Assembly (NCBI GenBank): GCA_027490095.1
Contig: JAIXYT010000007.1
Span: forward strand, 1 to 64,000
Source of the DNA: Sphingomonadales bacterium
GTDB lineage: Bacteria > Pseudomonadota > Alphaproteobacteria > Sphingomonadales > Sphingomonadaceae
Reading direction: 5' to 3'
DNA: 64,000 nt
Shown: piece by piece, positions 10,431-19,921 of the stretch
Layout of the letters: the number at the start of each line of letters is the position of its first letter
Numbering within the stretch: position 1 is the stretch's first letter
Position numbers and translations under genes: made by a program
Notes under the pieces: model-generated
Database searches by the model: none
What the model saw: the letters and a program-made list of their open reading frames with translations, nothing else
Told to the model about the DNA's origin: nothing

Positions 10431-10922
10431 TTAATCGTCGGAGTCCGACACGATAATCCGCCCGGATTGGTCCAATCTGGCGCCGAAGCGCTGACCGCTC
10501 CGGCTGTTCCGCAGCGTCACACGGCCGTCGGGGCTGCTTCCGTCGGCGACCGCGCCCACGCTGATGCGAAAGCCGCTGCCCACATAATCCGCCTGCACGG
10601 ATTCGCCCCGCTTCAGCCGCGCCTGCTCCGGCCTTTGGCGCATGGGCAGAAGCAGGCGCTCGCCGGTGGCAGGGCAGCGGGCCTCGACCGCAGGCCCGGC
10701 CCAATCGAACCGGAATCCCTGGGGCGGGCATGTCCGGCCGGCCAGACGCGGGTCCAGATCGACCGCAACACCGGCAAATTGCTGCGCGCCCGCCCCGAGA
10801 TTCAGGGATGCAGCAGATGCGTCGGCGGGTAGCGCCGACAGCATCGAGACCAGCAGACAGACCGCGGGCCGCGTGCGGCCGCTGACATTCAAGCCCTGAC
10901 GTCGATGCACCGAGACCTCCAT
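10431..10922 (-). CDS. flgA: Flagellar basal body P-ring formation chaperone FlgA
   Basis: SAF-like C-terminus (LKRGESVQADYVGSGFRISVGAVADGSSPDGRVTLRNSRSGQRFGARLDQSGRI); signal peptide; divergent from flgB; start revised to 10922. Confidence 0.85.
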   Translation of the reverse strand: MEVSVHRRQGLNVSGRTRPAVCLLVSMLSALPADASAASLNLGAGAQQFAGVAVDLDPRLAGRTCPPQGFRFDWAGPAVEARCPATGERLLLPMRQRPEQARLKRGESVQADYVGSGFRISVGAVADGSSPDGRVTLRNSRSGQRFGARLDQSGRIIVSDSDD

Positions 10923-10948
10923 TCGGCAAGTTATCCGGCGCCCGGCCG

Positions 10949-10964
10949 TGCAACAGCCATGCCA
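10949..10964 (-). promoter_or_regulatory. Putative sigma54 (-24/-12) promoter for flgA
   Basis: Minus strand TGGCATGGCTGTTGCA, compared with TGGCAC-N5-TTGCA. Confidence 0.68.
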
Positions 10965-11009
10965 CGCGCTGCCTCTGCCTGTGCCGGCGTTCGGCAAGAC
11001 CCGGAGACC

Positions 11010-11055
11010 GGCACATGGGTGCCGCCGACGCGGCCGCAACCGGCACAGATGTGCC
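11010..11055. promoter_or_regulatory. Two palindromic candidate activator (enhancer) sites between flgA and flgB
   Basis: GGCACATGGGTGCC (11010-11023) and GGCACAGATGTGCC (11042-11055), centres 32 bp apart. Confidence 0.5.
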
Positions 11056-11099
11056 GCCAGAAGCCCTGATCCGACCCCGGCCTGCCCTGTTCGCCGGGT

Positions 11100-11116
11100 T
11101 GGCATGCACCTTGCTT
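11100..11116 (+). promoter_or_regulatory. Putative sigma54 (-24/-12) promoter for the flgB operon
   Basis: TTGGCATGCACCTTGCTT; GG/GC dinucleotides with sigma54 spacing, 51 nt upstream of flgB. Confidence 0.7.
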
Positions 11117-11166
11117 CACCACCGGAGCGGCACTGTCGCCGCAACAGGCACAAAGGTTCGGCAGGG

Positions 11167-11562
11167 ATGGACAGGCTCGACCAGTTCTTTGGCGTGCACG
11201 GGCAGGCGCTGCAGCTGCGCAGCGAGCGCATGGGGCTGCTCGCCTCGAACATCGCCAATGCGGCAACGCCCAACTACAAGGCCCGTGATCTGGATTTCGC
11301 GGCCGCCCTGTCGGGCGAACAGGGCCTTGGCCTTGCCCGCACGAAGGCCGGGCATCTGCCGGCACGGGGGACGGGCCCGGGAGATGGCCCTGCGGTTCGC
11401 TACCGCCAACCGCTCCAGCCCTCGCTCGACGGCAACACGGTGGAGCTTGCAACCGAGCAGCTGCAGTTCGCCGAGTCGGCGCTGCGCTATCGATCGACCA
11501 TCGGAATCCTGAACAGCCGGATCCAGGGCCTCACTTCGGCCCTGAAGGGAGACCAGGGATGA
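11167..11562 (+). CDS. flgB: Flagellar basal-body rod protein FlgB
   Basis: MGLLASNIANAATPNYKARDLDF rod-protein motif. Confidence 0.94.
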   Translation: MDRLDQFFGVHGQALQLRSERMGLLASNIANAATPNYKARDLDFAAALSGEQGLGLARTKAGHLPARGTGPGDGPAVRYRQPLQPSLDGNTVELATEQLQFAESALRYRSTIGILNSRIQGLTSALKGDQG

Positions 11563-11960
11563 CGCTGGGTGTCTTCGACATCGCCGGCCGCGCCATGTCG
11601 GCACAGCTTGTGCGGCTGAACAGTTCGGCCTCCAACCTCGCGAACGCCGGTGCGGTCTCGGCTTCGGCCGACACGGCCTACCGTCCGCTGAAACCGGTTT
11701 TCGCGACCGAGTATGAAGGCCGCACGGGGCGGGCCACGGTTTCCGTGCTGGGCGTCGTGCAGGCCAATGCAGCGCCCCAGCGCCGGCATGAGCCAGGGCA
11801 CCCGCTCGCCGACGCGCAAGGCTATGTCCATGTGTCGGCGGTCGACGCCAATGCCGAGCTGGTGGAGGTGGTGGAAACCGCCCGCCAGTACCGCAACAAC
11901 ATCGAGGTTCTGGAAACCGCCAAGTCGCTGACGCTCGAGACGCTGAGGCTCGGCCGGTGA
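11559..11960 (+). CDS. flgC: Flagellar basal-body rod protein FlgC
   Basis: LNSSASNLANAGAVSASADTAYRPLKPVF; VEVVETARQYRNNIEVLETAKSLTLETLRLGR. Confidence 0.93.
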   Translation: MTLGVFDIAGRAMSAQLVRLNSSASNLANAGAVSASADTAYRPLKPVFATEYEGRTGRATVSVLGVVQANAAPQRRHEPGHPLADAQGYVHVSAVDANAELVEVVETARQYRNNIEVLETAKSLTLETLRLGR

Positions 11961-12367
11961 GCGCGTTCGACCCCGCGGCGCTGGGCCTGCGCGCCGCCAC
12001 CGGGCCGGCCGCGGCTGAACCGCGCGACACGCTGGGCCAGGGCGATTTCCTGACCCTCCTCATCACCCAACTCCGCAACCAGGATCCATTGAGCCCGCTC
12101 GACAACGAGGCCTTCGTGGCCCAGCTCGCGCAATTCTCGACCGTGTCGGGCATCAACGCCTCGAACGAGAAGCTCGACCGGCTCGCCGGCTTTGCCGGGA
12201 GCGATGCCCGCGCGTCCGCGCCCCAGTGGATCGGGCGGGCCGTCGAGGGCGAGGCCGGGGTGTCCGGACGGGTCGCCTCGGTCAGCATTGCCCCTGACTC
12301 CACCCTCAGCCTGACGCTGGACGACGGCCGCACCCTGCCCGCCGCCGGCGTCACGCGGATCAGCTGA
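11957..12367 (+). CDS. flgD: Flagellar hook assembly protein FlgD
   Basis: LGQGDFLTLLITQLRNQDPLSPLDNEAFVAQLAQFSTVSGI. Confidence 0.94.
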   Translation: MSAFDPAALGLRAATGPAAAEPRDTLGQGDFLTLLITQLRNQDPLSPLDNEAFVAQLAQFSTVSGINASNEKLDRLAGFAGSDARASAPQWIGRAVEGEAGVSGRVASVSIAPDSTLSLTLDDGRTLPAAGVTRIS

Positions 12368-12377
12368 AAGGACGCCC

Positions 12378-13613
12378 ATGACCTTCTTCATCTCGCTGAC
12401 CGGCCTCAACGCCGCCCAGACCGAATTGTCGGTCCTCAGCAACAACATCGCCAACGTCGGCACCTCGGGCTTCAAGAAGAGCCGGGTGGAGTTCGGCGAC
12501 ATCGTCACCCGCTCGGCCACCCAGGCGGCGAACCGCGCGAACGGGGCCGGCGTTGCCGTGATGTCGGTGAAGCAGCAGTTCGGCCAGGGCGGCTACCAGA
12601 CCAGCAGCAACGCGCTCGACCTGTCGATCGAGGGCCAGGGCTTTTTCCTGGTGCGCAGCGGCACGGGGCCAACCGCCAACCTGGTGCTCAGCCGGAACGG
12701 CGCCTTCGGGGTCGATGCCGAACGCTGGGTGGTCGACAATGAAGGCCGCCGCCTGCAGGTGCTGCCCACGACATCCGACGGGGCCGTCACGGGGATCGGG
12801 GCCTCGTCGCTCCAGGACCTGCGCCTGCCGACCAGCTCGGGCGAGCCGCGCGCAACGACCGAGATGCGGATCGTCGCCAACCTGCCGGCAACCGCCCTGC
12901 CCCCTGTCGCCACCTTCGCGCGCGACAACCCTGCGAGCTACAACCATGCAACCTCGCTGACCGTCTATGATGCGGCAGGCACGGCGCGCACGGCGACGCT
13001 CTATTACCGCCAGATCGATGCGCCGGCGGTTGCGCCCAACAAGCAGTGGGAGGTGCACGCCTTTCTGGGTGATGCCCCGATCGATCCGGTGCCGGGCCCC
13101 GGGCCCCAGCTGCTCACCTTCGATCCCGACGGCGTGCTGCTGACCCCGGCGGGGCCGGTGCCCTACAGCGCCGGATTCTCGATCAGCCACGCCGACACCG
13201 TGTCCGAGAACCAGCCCTTCTCGGTCGGCTTTGCCGAACAGAATGGCTATGCGCCCGGCCGGCTCGAGAGCGTTGGCATCGACCAGAGGGGGATTGTCCG
13301 CGCAAGCTTCTCGAACGGCGAGACGCTTGCGCTCGGCAAGGTCGCGCTGGGCAATGTGCCCAACACGCAGGGGCTGCGCCAGAACGGCAATGTCAGCTGG
13401 ACCGTTTCGGCAACTTCCGGCGCGCTGACGGTCGGCGAGCCGACGGTCGACGGCCTGGGCGGCCTGTCGGCCGGCTCGCTCGAACGCTCGAACGTGGACC
13501 TGACCGAGGAACTGGTCGGGCTGATCACGGCGCAGCGCAACTTCCAGGCCAATGCGCGGGCGATCGACACCGCCTCCACCCTTCTCCAGACCATCATCCA
13601 GCTGAGGAACTGA
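12378..13613 (+). CDS. flgE: Flagellar hook protein FlgE
   Basis: FISLTGLNAAQTELSVLSNNIANVGTSGFKKSRVEFGD; LITAQRNFQANARAIDTAS. Confidence 0.95.
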   Translation: MTFFISLTGLNAAQTELSVLSNNIANVGTSGFKKSRVEFGDIVTRSATQAANRANGAGVAVMSVKQQFGQGGYQTSSNALDLSIEGQGFFLVRSGTGPTANLVLSRNGAFGVDAERWVVDNEGRRLQVLPTTSDGAVTGIGASSLQDLRLPTSSGEPRATTEMRIVANLPATALPPVATFARDNPASYNHATSLTVYDAAGTARTATLYYRQIDAPAVAPNKQWEVHAFLGDAPIDPVPGPGPQLLTFDPDGVLLTPAGPVPYSAGFSISHADTVSENQPFSVGFAEQNGYAPGRLESVGIDQRGIVRASFSNGETLALGKVALGNVPNTQGLRQNGNVSWTVSATSGALTVGEPTVDGLGGLSAGSLERSNVDLTEELVGLITAQRNFQANARAIDTASTLLQTIIQLRN

Positions 13614-14347
13614 TGGACCGGCTCGTCTATACCGCGCTCACCGGCCTCCAGCGCGCAGCCGAAGCGCAGGCGGTTACCGCGCACAATCTCGCCAATGTGT
13701 CGACGCCGGGCTTCCGCCGCGAAATGGCCGCGCTGTCGGCGGGCTATGTGGCGGGCGGCGGAGCCAGTGTCGGCGCCCGCGTGCAGTCGGGCGGCGAGGC
13801 GCCCCACGATCTGTTGAACCCCGGCCGCCTGGAACAGACCGGGCGCCCGCTCGACATCGCGATGGAGGGCGGCGCCTGGCTTGCCGTGCAGGACGCCGGC
13901 GGTGGCGAAGCGCTCACCCGCCGCGGCGATCTCAGGCTCGATTCCGATGGCCGGCTGCTGACGGGCGATGGCCGGCCGGTGCTGGGCGAAGGGGGCACAA
14001 TCACGATTGCGGCCGGCTTCCAGTCGCTGAGGATCGCGCGCGACGGCACGCTGGAAACGCGTGCAACCGACGATGCCCCCTATGCCGCAGTGGGGCGACT
14101 GCGCCTGGTGACCCCCGATCCCGCAACGCTGGAGCGCGGCCCCGACGGCCTGTTCCGCAGCCCGGGCGCGGACGCCGACCCGGCTGCGACCGTCAGCGTC
14201 GGTACGCTCGAACGCTCGAATGTCGAACCGGCCGCCGCCCTCGTCGAGCTGGTGCAGCAGAGCCGAAGTTTCGAGCTGCAGACAAAGCTGCTCTCGGCTG
14301 CGCGCGAGATGGACGAGGGCAGCGCAGCCCTGATGCGCGTCGAATAG
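13613..14347 (+). CDS. flgF: Flagellar basal-body rod protein FlgF
   Basis: TALTGLQRAAEAQAVTAHNLANVSTPGFRRE; RPLDIAMEGGAWLAVQ; between flgE and flgG. Confidence 0.93.
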   Translation: MDRLVYTALTGLQRAAEAQAVTAHNLANVSTPGFRREMAALSAGYVAGGGASVGARVQSGGEAPHDLLNPGRLEQTGRPLDIAMEGGAWLAVQDAGGGEALTRRGDLRLDSDGRLLTGDGRPVLGEGGTITIAAGFQSLRIARDGTLETRATDDAPYAAVGRLRLVTPDPATLERGPDGLFRSPGADADPAATVSVGTLERSNVEPAAALVELVQQSRSFELQTKLLSAAREMDEGSAALMRVE

Positions 14348-14358
14348 GAAGGATCTCC

Positions 14359-15144
14359 ATGCCCTCGGCTCTGAACATCGCCCGCTCCGGCCTCGAAGCC
14401 CTCGATGCCCGGCTGCGGACCATCTCCAACAACCTCGCCAATGCGAACACGGTCGGCTTCAAGCGGGACCGGGCCGCGTTCGAGACCCTGCTGTACCAGA
14501 CGAGCCGGCCCGGCGGTGCGCCGCAGGGGGCTGACGCCCGCTTCGGCATGGGCCTGTCGACCGGCGCCGGCGTGCGCGTGGCCGGCACGGAGCGCGTGCA
14601 CAGCCAGGGCGGGTTCACCACCACGGGCAATGCGCTTGATCTCGCGATCGACGGCGAGGGGCTGTTCGAGGTTACCCTGCCCGACGGCCGGGCCGCTTTC
14701 ACCCGCGCCGGTGCGTTGACCCGCAATGCGGAAGGGCTGATCGTGACGCCGCAGGGCTATCCGCTGGCCCCGGGCCTGCAGATTCCCGAAGGGGCGACCG
14801 GAATCACGGTTGGCGCCGACGGCACGGTGTCGGCCCAGCTTCCGGGCGAGGCGGCGCCGACCCAGGTGGGCCAGATCACGCTGACGGCCTTCATCAACCC
14901 CGCCGGCCTCGAGCCGATCGGCGAGAATCTCTACCTCGAATCCGGCTCGTCCGGGGCGCCCCTTCCGGGTGCGCCGGGCGCCAACGGGCTCGGCCGGATC
15001 CGCCAGGGCAGCCTTGAAAGCTCGAACGTGTCGACTGTGCAGGAGCTGGTCGAGATGATCGAGACGCAGCGCGCCTACGAGATCAATTCCAAGGTGATTT
15101 CGGCCGCAGACGAGATGATGCGCTATGTCAACCAAGCTGTTTAA
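14359..15144 (+). CDS. flgG: Flagellar distal rod protein FlgG
   Basis: ISNNLANANTVGFKRDRAAFETLLYQT; MIETQRAYEINSKVISAADEMM. Confidence 0.95.
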   Translation: MPSALNIARSGLEALDARLRTISNNLANANTVGFKRDRAAFETLLYQTSRPGGAPQGADARFGMGLSTGAGVRVAGTERVHSQGGFTTTGNALDLAIDGEGLFEVTLPDGRAAFTRAGALTRNAEGLIVTPQGYPLAPGLQIPEGATGITVGADGTVSAQLPGEAAPTQVGQITLTAFINPAGLEPIGENLYLESGSSGAPLPGAPGANGLGRIRQGSLESSNVSTVQELVEMIETQRAYEINSKVISAADEMMRYVNQAV

Positions 15145-15793
15145 CATTTTGATAGTATGCATGGTACCGCTTTCGGGATGCGGGATCGACCGTCGCCTGT
15201 CCGACAAGGTGCCGGCTGTCCCTGCAGCGCTTGCAGAGGCACCCGAACCCCCTGCCCCCACCGGGGGCATCTGGCACGCAAGCCTCGGCGGACTGGCGCT
15301 TGCCGAGGATCGCCGTGCCCGCCGCGTGGGCGATCTGCTGACGATCCGGCTCGTCGAACGGATCCAGGCCGAGAAGAGCGTAGACCAGACCGCCGCGCGC
15401 AACAGCCAGCGCAGTGTCGACCTGCCGGATGCAGCCCCCTTCAACCGGATCGACGAGGGGCTGTTCAGTGGCGGCACCCAGTCCAGCTTCACCGGGTCTG
15501 GCAGCACCAGCCAGGCCAATCGCCTGTCCGGCGAGTTCACCGTCACGGTTGTCCGCCTGTTGCCGAACGGTGCGATGATGGTCGCCGGCGACCGGCGGAT
15601 CCGGCTCGTCCGCGGAGAGGAGCAGGTGCAGCTGACGGGCATCGTGCGGCCCGAGGATATCGGCCCTGACAACCGCATTCCCTCCACCCGGGTGGCCGAC
15701 GCCCGCCTGCGCTTCACGGGCACGGGCGAAGTCGCCAACCAGGCGCGTCAGGGCTGGCTCAATCGCTTCTTCGCGGCCGTGACGCCCTTCTGA
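15125..15793 (+). CDS. flgH: Flagellar L-ring lipoprotein FlgH
   Basis: Lipobox PLSGC; VGDLLTIRLVERIQAEKS; NGAMMVAGDRRIRLVRGEEQVQLTGIVRPEDI. Confidence 0.94.
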   Translation: MSTKLFNILIVCMVPLSGCGIDRRLSDKVPAVPAALAEAPEPPAPTGGIWHASLGGLALAEDRRARRVGDLLTIRLVERIQAEKSVDQTAARNSQRSVDLPDAAPFNRIDEGLFSGGTQSSFTGSGSTSQANRLSGEFTVTVVRLLPNGAMMVAGDRRIRLVRGEEQVQLTGIVRPEDIGPDNRIPSTRVADARLRFTGTGEVANQARQGWLNRFFAAVTPF

Positions 15794-16917
15794 TGCGCCT
15801 GATTTTGCTCATTGCTGCGCTCTGGCTGTGGTTCACGGCCCCGGAGCTGATGGAACCGGCAGCCGCGCAGGTGCCGGCGGAGCGCATCCGCGACCTCGCC
15901 CGGTTCCAGGGCGTGCGCGCGAACAGTCTTGTGGGCTATGGGTTGGTGGTCGGCCTGCCCGGCACCGGCGACGAGAACCTGCCCTACACCATCCAGTCGA
16001 TGCGCTCGGCGGCCTCTGCACTGGGCGTGCAGCTTGGGCCGGGCCCAATACCGCAGCTCAAGAATTCCGCCGCAGTCATCGTCACGGCGGAGCTTCCGCC
16101 CTTCGCCAAGCCCGGCCAGCGCATCGACGTTACGATCTCGGCGCTGGGCCGGGCGAAATCCCTTCGCGGGGGAACGTTGCTGCTTGCGCCGCTGAAAGGC
16201 GCGGACGGGGAGACCTATGCGCTGGCGCAGGGCAACCTCACGGTCGGCGGCTTCGGCGCCGAAGGGGCGGATGGTTCGCGCATCGTCGTGAACACGCCCA
16301 CCTCCGGTCGCATCCCCGGGGGTGCAACCGTCGAGCGCGTGGTGCCGACCCCGTTCGCGGGGACCGACCGGCTGCTGCTCGATCTTGTCACCCCCAGCTT
16401 CACGACCGCCCAGGCCATGGCGGATCGCATCAACGGTGCGCTTGGCCGCCCGGTCGCGCGCGCCGTCGACGCCGTGTCGGTGGAAGTGGAGGCGCCGGGA
16501 ACCGTGATGGAACGGGTGGCCCTTGCTGCGCGGATCGAGGCGCTGGACGTGCAACCCGGCTCTCCGGCTGCGCGGGTGGTGGTGAATGCGCGCACGGGCA
16601 CGGTGGTGATCGGCGGGGATGTAAGGATTCTGCCGGCTGCCGTGTCGCACGGGAACCTGACGCTTGCGGTGTCGGAGGATTTCCAGGTTTCGCAACCGGC
16701 GCCCTTCAGCCGGCGAGGTGATACAGCCATCACGCCGCGATCGGATGTCTCCGCCCGCGAAGACCCTGTGCGCATGGCCTTGTTTGCGCCGGGCGCCCGC
16801 CTGTCGGACATCGTGAAGGCCGTGAATGCGCTTGGCGCGGCCCCGGGCGACCTTGTCGCGATCCTGGAGGCGCTGAAGGAGGCCGGCGCGCTTCGGGCGG
16901 AGCTGGTGGTGATATGA
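15793..16917 (+). CDS. flgI: Flagellar P-ring protein FlgI
   Basis: RIRDLARFQGVRANSLVGYGLVVGLPGTGD. Confidence 0.96.
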   Translation: MRLILLIAALWLWFTAPELMEPAAAQVPAERIRDLARFQGVRANSLVGYGLVVGLPGTGDENLPYTIQSMRSAASALGVQLGPGPIPQLKNSAAVIVTAELPPFAKPGQRIDVTISALGRAKSLRGGTLLLAPLKGADGETYALAQGNLTVGGFGAEGADGSRIVVNTPTSGRIPGGATVERVVPTPFAGTDRLLLDLVTPSFTTAQAMADRINGALGRPVARAVDAVSVEVEAPGTVMERVALAARIEALDVQPGSPAARVVVNARTGTVVIGGDVRILPAAVSHGNLTLAVSEDFQVSQPAPFSRRGDTAITPRSDVSAREDPVRMALFAPGARLSDIVKAVNALGAAPGDLVAILEALKEAGALRAELVVI

Positions 16918-17132
16918 TCGACGGCCTTGCATCCAGCCCGCAGTTTGCGCCGGAACCTGCGCAGCTCCGCGAAGCCGGCACTGCCTTCGAGGCGCTGATC
17001 CTGCAGCAGATGCTGGGCGCTGTGCTGCCCGAGGCCAATGCTGCGGGCGGACTTGCCGTCCAGGCGCTCGCCCGCCAGCTTGCCGAAGCCAGCCCCTTCG
17101 GCGTGGCCCACCTGCTGGAGACCCGAGGATGA
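16914..17132 (+). CDS. flgJ: FlgJ-type rod-binding protein (no muramidase domain)
   Basis: 72 aa: FEALILQQMLGAVLPEA...; located between flgI and flgK. Confidence 0.82.
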   Translation: MIDGLASSPQFAPEPAQLREAGTAFEALILQQMLGAVLPEANAAGGLAVQALARQLAEASPFGVAHLLETRG

Positions 17133-18982
17133 GCGACATGCTCTCCATCGGCCAGTCGGGCGTGCGCGCCTATTCGCGCGCGCTCGACACGCTGGCCGAC
17201 AATGTCGCCAATGCGACGACGCCGGGCCATGTGCGCCGCACGGCCGAACTGTCGCCCGCCAACCAGGGCGGCAGCCGGGGGCCGCTGGATCTCGATCCGG
17301 GGGGCGGAGCCGGCGTCCGGCTGACCGCGATCGTCCGAGCCGTCGACCAGTTGCAGCTCGATACGCTGCGCCGGGCCGAGGGGGATGTGGCAGCGCTGGA
17401 CGTCTCGACCCGCTGGCTGCGCACGGTCGAGGCGGCCATCACGGGCCCAAATGCGCTTGCAACGCCGCTGAATGCCCTGTTCGGCAGCCTGTCAGATCTG
17501 GCGAGCGACCCGACGAACCCCGCGGTTCGCGAAACGGTGCTCACCCGGGCCACTACGCTTGCCGACCAGTTCAACCGCAGCGCGGCCGATCTCGACCGGC
17601 TCGATCTCGACCTGCTGGCCGAGACCCGGACCGAGGCGCGCGCGCTGAACGACCTGTCCCAATCGATTGCCGACGTGAACGGCCGGCTGCGGCGCGCGAC
17701 CGAGGGCAGCGCGGCCTTTGCCGCGCTTGCCGATGAGCGGGACCGGCTGCTGGCGAGGGTTGCCGGCATCACCACCATCGACGTGCAGATCGATGCCAAG
17801 GGGCAGGCGACCGTGCGCATCCCGGATGCGGGTGGCGCCCTGCTGGTGTCGGGCAGCGATGCGGTGTCGGCCCGCGTGATCCCGGCGGCAACCGGGGTCG
17901 AGCTTCGCCTGGGCCCGACGGGCGCCGACGAACGCGCGACCCTGCTGTCCGGAAGCCTCGCCGGCCTGTCAGCCGCGCGCATCCAGCTGGCCGAGGCCCG
18001 CACGCGCCTCGATTCCCTGGCCGACCGGGTGGCCGGCGAACTGAATGCCGCGCACGCACAGGGCATCGATTTCGACGGAAACGACGGCGGCCTGCTGTTC
18101 GACACGCGCCGGCCGGTGCCCGACGCCGCGCGCGCCAATGGCGGGAGCGCCCGGATCGATGCGACGCTTGCCGACGGCGCAGCCCTGCTGCCGATGACCC
18201 TGCGCTTCGACGGCGGGCAATGGATCCTGGCGCGCGATGATCTGGGCGGCAGCGTGACGGGCGCCCTCCCCCTCACGCTCGACGGCCTGACGGTGGACGG
18301 TCTCGGCACGCCCCGCAACGGCGATGTCTTCCGAATCCGCAATGCCGGGGGGGCCGCCGCAATCCGCCTGCGCGACATTCCGGCAGCGCAGCTCGCGACG
18401 GCCCAGCGCTGGGTTTCGGCCCCTGCTGCCGCCAACACGGGGAGTGCAGGGGTCACGCTCGAGGTCGGCGCAGCGCTTGCCCCGCCTGCGACGCCGCCAT
18501 TCCTCCTGTCAGTCGCAGCCGGCACCCAGACGCTGACCGACAGCCTCGGCACCGTGCTTGCCAGCGGACCGGTCGGGACTGTCCTTGCCGGCGACGGGTT
18601 CACGGTCCGCCTGAACGGAACGCCTGCCGATGGCGACAGCTTTGCCATTCGCCGCAACGAGCCGCGCTCCGGCGGCAATGGCAATGCCCTTGCGCTTCTG
18701 GCGGTGCGGGATCTTGCAGGGCCCGCCGGCACCATCGGCGAACAGGCGGACGCGCTGGTCAGCCGGGTCGCCGTGTCGCTCAACGCACAGCAGGGCCGCT
18801 TTGCAACGGCGCGGGAAAGCCGCAACCAGGCAGCCGAGGCGCTGTCGCTGCAATCGGGCGTCGATCTCGACACCGAAGCCGGCGAGATGCTGCGCCTGCA
18901 GCAGGCCTACAATGCCAATGCGCGCGTGCTGCAGGCCGCGCGCGAGATCTTCGAAACCCTGTTGTCGTCCAGCCGCAGCTGA
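17129..18982 (+). CDS. flgK: Flagellar hook-associated protein FlgK
   Basis: DMLSIGQSGVRAYSRALDTLADNVANATTPGHVRRT; C-terminal AGEMLRLQQAYNANARVLQAAREIFETLL. Confidence 0.95.
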   Translation: MSDMLSIGQSGVRAYSRALDTLADNVANATTPGHVRRTAELSPANQGGSRGPLDLDPGGGAGVRLTAIVRAVDQLQLDTLRRAEGDVAALDVSTRWLRTVEAAITGPNALATPLNALFGSLSDLASDPTNPAVRETVLTRATTLADQFNRSAADLDRLDLDLLAETRTEARALNDLSQSIADVNGRLRRATEGSAAFAALADERDRLLARVAGITTIDVQIDAKGQATVRIPDAGGALLVSGSDAVSARVIPAATGVELRLGPTGADERATLLSGSLAGLSAARIQLAEARTRLDSLADRVAGELNAAHAQGIDFDGNDGGLLFDTRRPVPDAARANGGSARIDATLADGAALLPMTLRFDGGQWILARDDLGGSVTGALPLTLDGLTVDGLGTPRNGDVFRIRNAGGAAAIRLRDIPAAQLATAQRWVSAPAAANTGSAGVTLEVGAALAPPATPPFLLSVAAGTQTLTDSLGTVLASGPVGTVLAGDGFTVRLNGTPADGDSFAIRRNEPRSGGNGNALALLAVRDLAGPAGTIGEQADALVSRVAVSLNAQQGRFATARESRNQAAEALSLQSGVDLDTEAGEMLRLQQAYNANARVLQAAREIFETLLSSSRS

Positions 18983-18993
18983 GGAGCCGCCCC

Positions 18994-19908
18994 GTGCCGA
19001 CCCCCGTCCTCGTCAACAGCCGGAACCCGCTCTCCCTGCAGGCGGATCGCATGGGGCGCCTCGATCGCGAAATCGAGACGCTGGGCCGCCAGATTTCCGT
19101 GGGCGAGCGGTTCACGACGCCGTCGGAGGACCCCATCGCCGCCAACCGTGCAGCCCTCGTCGAGCGCCTTCAGGGGCGCCTGGAGGCCGACCAGCGGAGC
19201 ATCGACCGCGCCAGTGCCAGGCTGTCGCTGGCGGAATCGGCGGTCGTGACTGCGGGCGAGGCCCTGATGCGGGCGCGCGAGCTGGCCCTGTCGGCGGCCA
19301 ATGGCACCCTTGGCCCGGACGACCGGCAGGTCATCGCGCGTGAGGTGCAGCTTCTGCAGGACCAGCTGCTCGGCAGCGCAAACGCGCAGGACGAAAGCGG
19401 TCGGTACCTGTTTGCCGGCAGCCGTTCGGCGAGCCCTGCCTATGCCCTTCTGCCGGACGGCACGATCAGCTGGGACGGCATCGATGCCGGGGCCGGAGCC
19501 GAAGCGGCGGGCTTTGCGCGGACAGCACCGCCCAATGGTCCCTTTCTGTTCGGGGAAGGCGACACCTCTGCCTTCGCAGCATTGGCGACGCTTGCAACGG
19601 CCCTGGCCGAGCCGGACCCGGAGCTGCGCGCAACGGGCTTCGCTGCGGCGATCGAGGGCCTCGAAGTGGCAACCAACCGTCTTCTCGACGGCCAGGCCCG
19701 GATCGGCGCAGGGATGGCGCGGCTGGAGGATGAAGACGAGCGCCTGGCATCCGCCCGGTTGCAGGCAGCCGAAGCGCTTGCCGATGCCAAGGGCCTTGAT
19801 CTCACTGAGGCGATTGCCCGGCTCGATGCGCTGAAGATCACGCTGGAGGCGGCGCAGGGAAGTTTCGTGCGGATCTACGACGGCACCCTGTTCGACCGGC
19901 TGGGCTGA
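18994..19908 (+). CDS. flgL: Flagellar hook-associated protein FlgL
   Basis: Flagellin-like N-terminus (LDREIETLGRQISVGERFTTPSEDPIAANRAA); downstream of flgK. Confidence 0.9.
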   Translation: MPTPVLVNSRNPLSLQADRMGRLDREIETLGRQISVGERFTTPSEDPIAANRAALVERLQGRLEADQRSIDRASARLSLAESAVVTAGEALMRARELALSAANGTLGPDDRQVIAREVQLLQDQLLGSANAQDESGRYLFAGSRSASPAYALLPDGTISWDGIDAGAGAEAAGFARTAPPNGPFLFGEGDTSAFAALATLATALAEPDPELRATGFAAAIEGLEVATNRLLDGQARIGAGMARLEDEDERLASARLQAAEALADAKGLDLTEAIARLDALKITLEAAQGSFVRIYDGTLFDRLG

Positions 19909-19921
19909 CACCCGGCGGGCC

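Noticed and set aside
14080-15738. 552-aa antisense ORF over flgF/flgG/flgH
   Set aside because: Opposite three confidently identified flagellar genes; no recognisable motif.
17170-18873. 567-aa antisense ORF over flgK
   Set aside because: Ser/Arg/Ala-rich shadow of the flgK reading frame.
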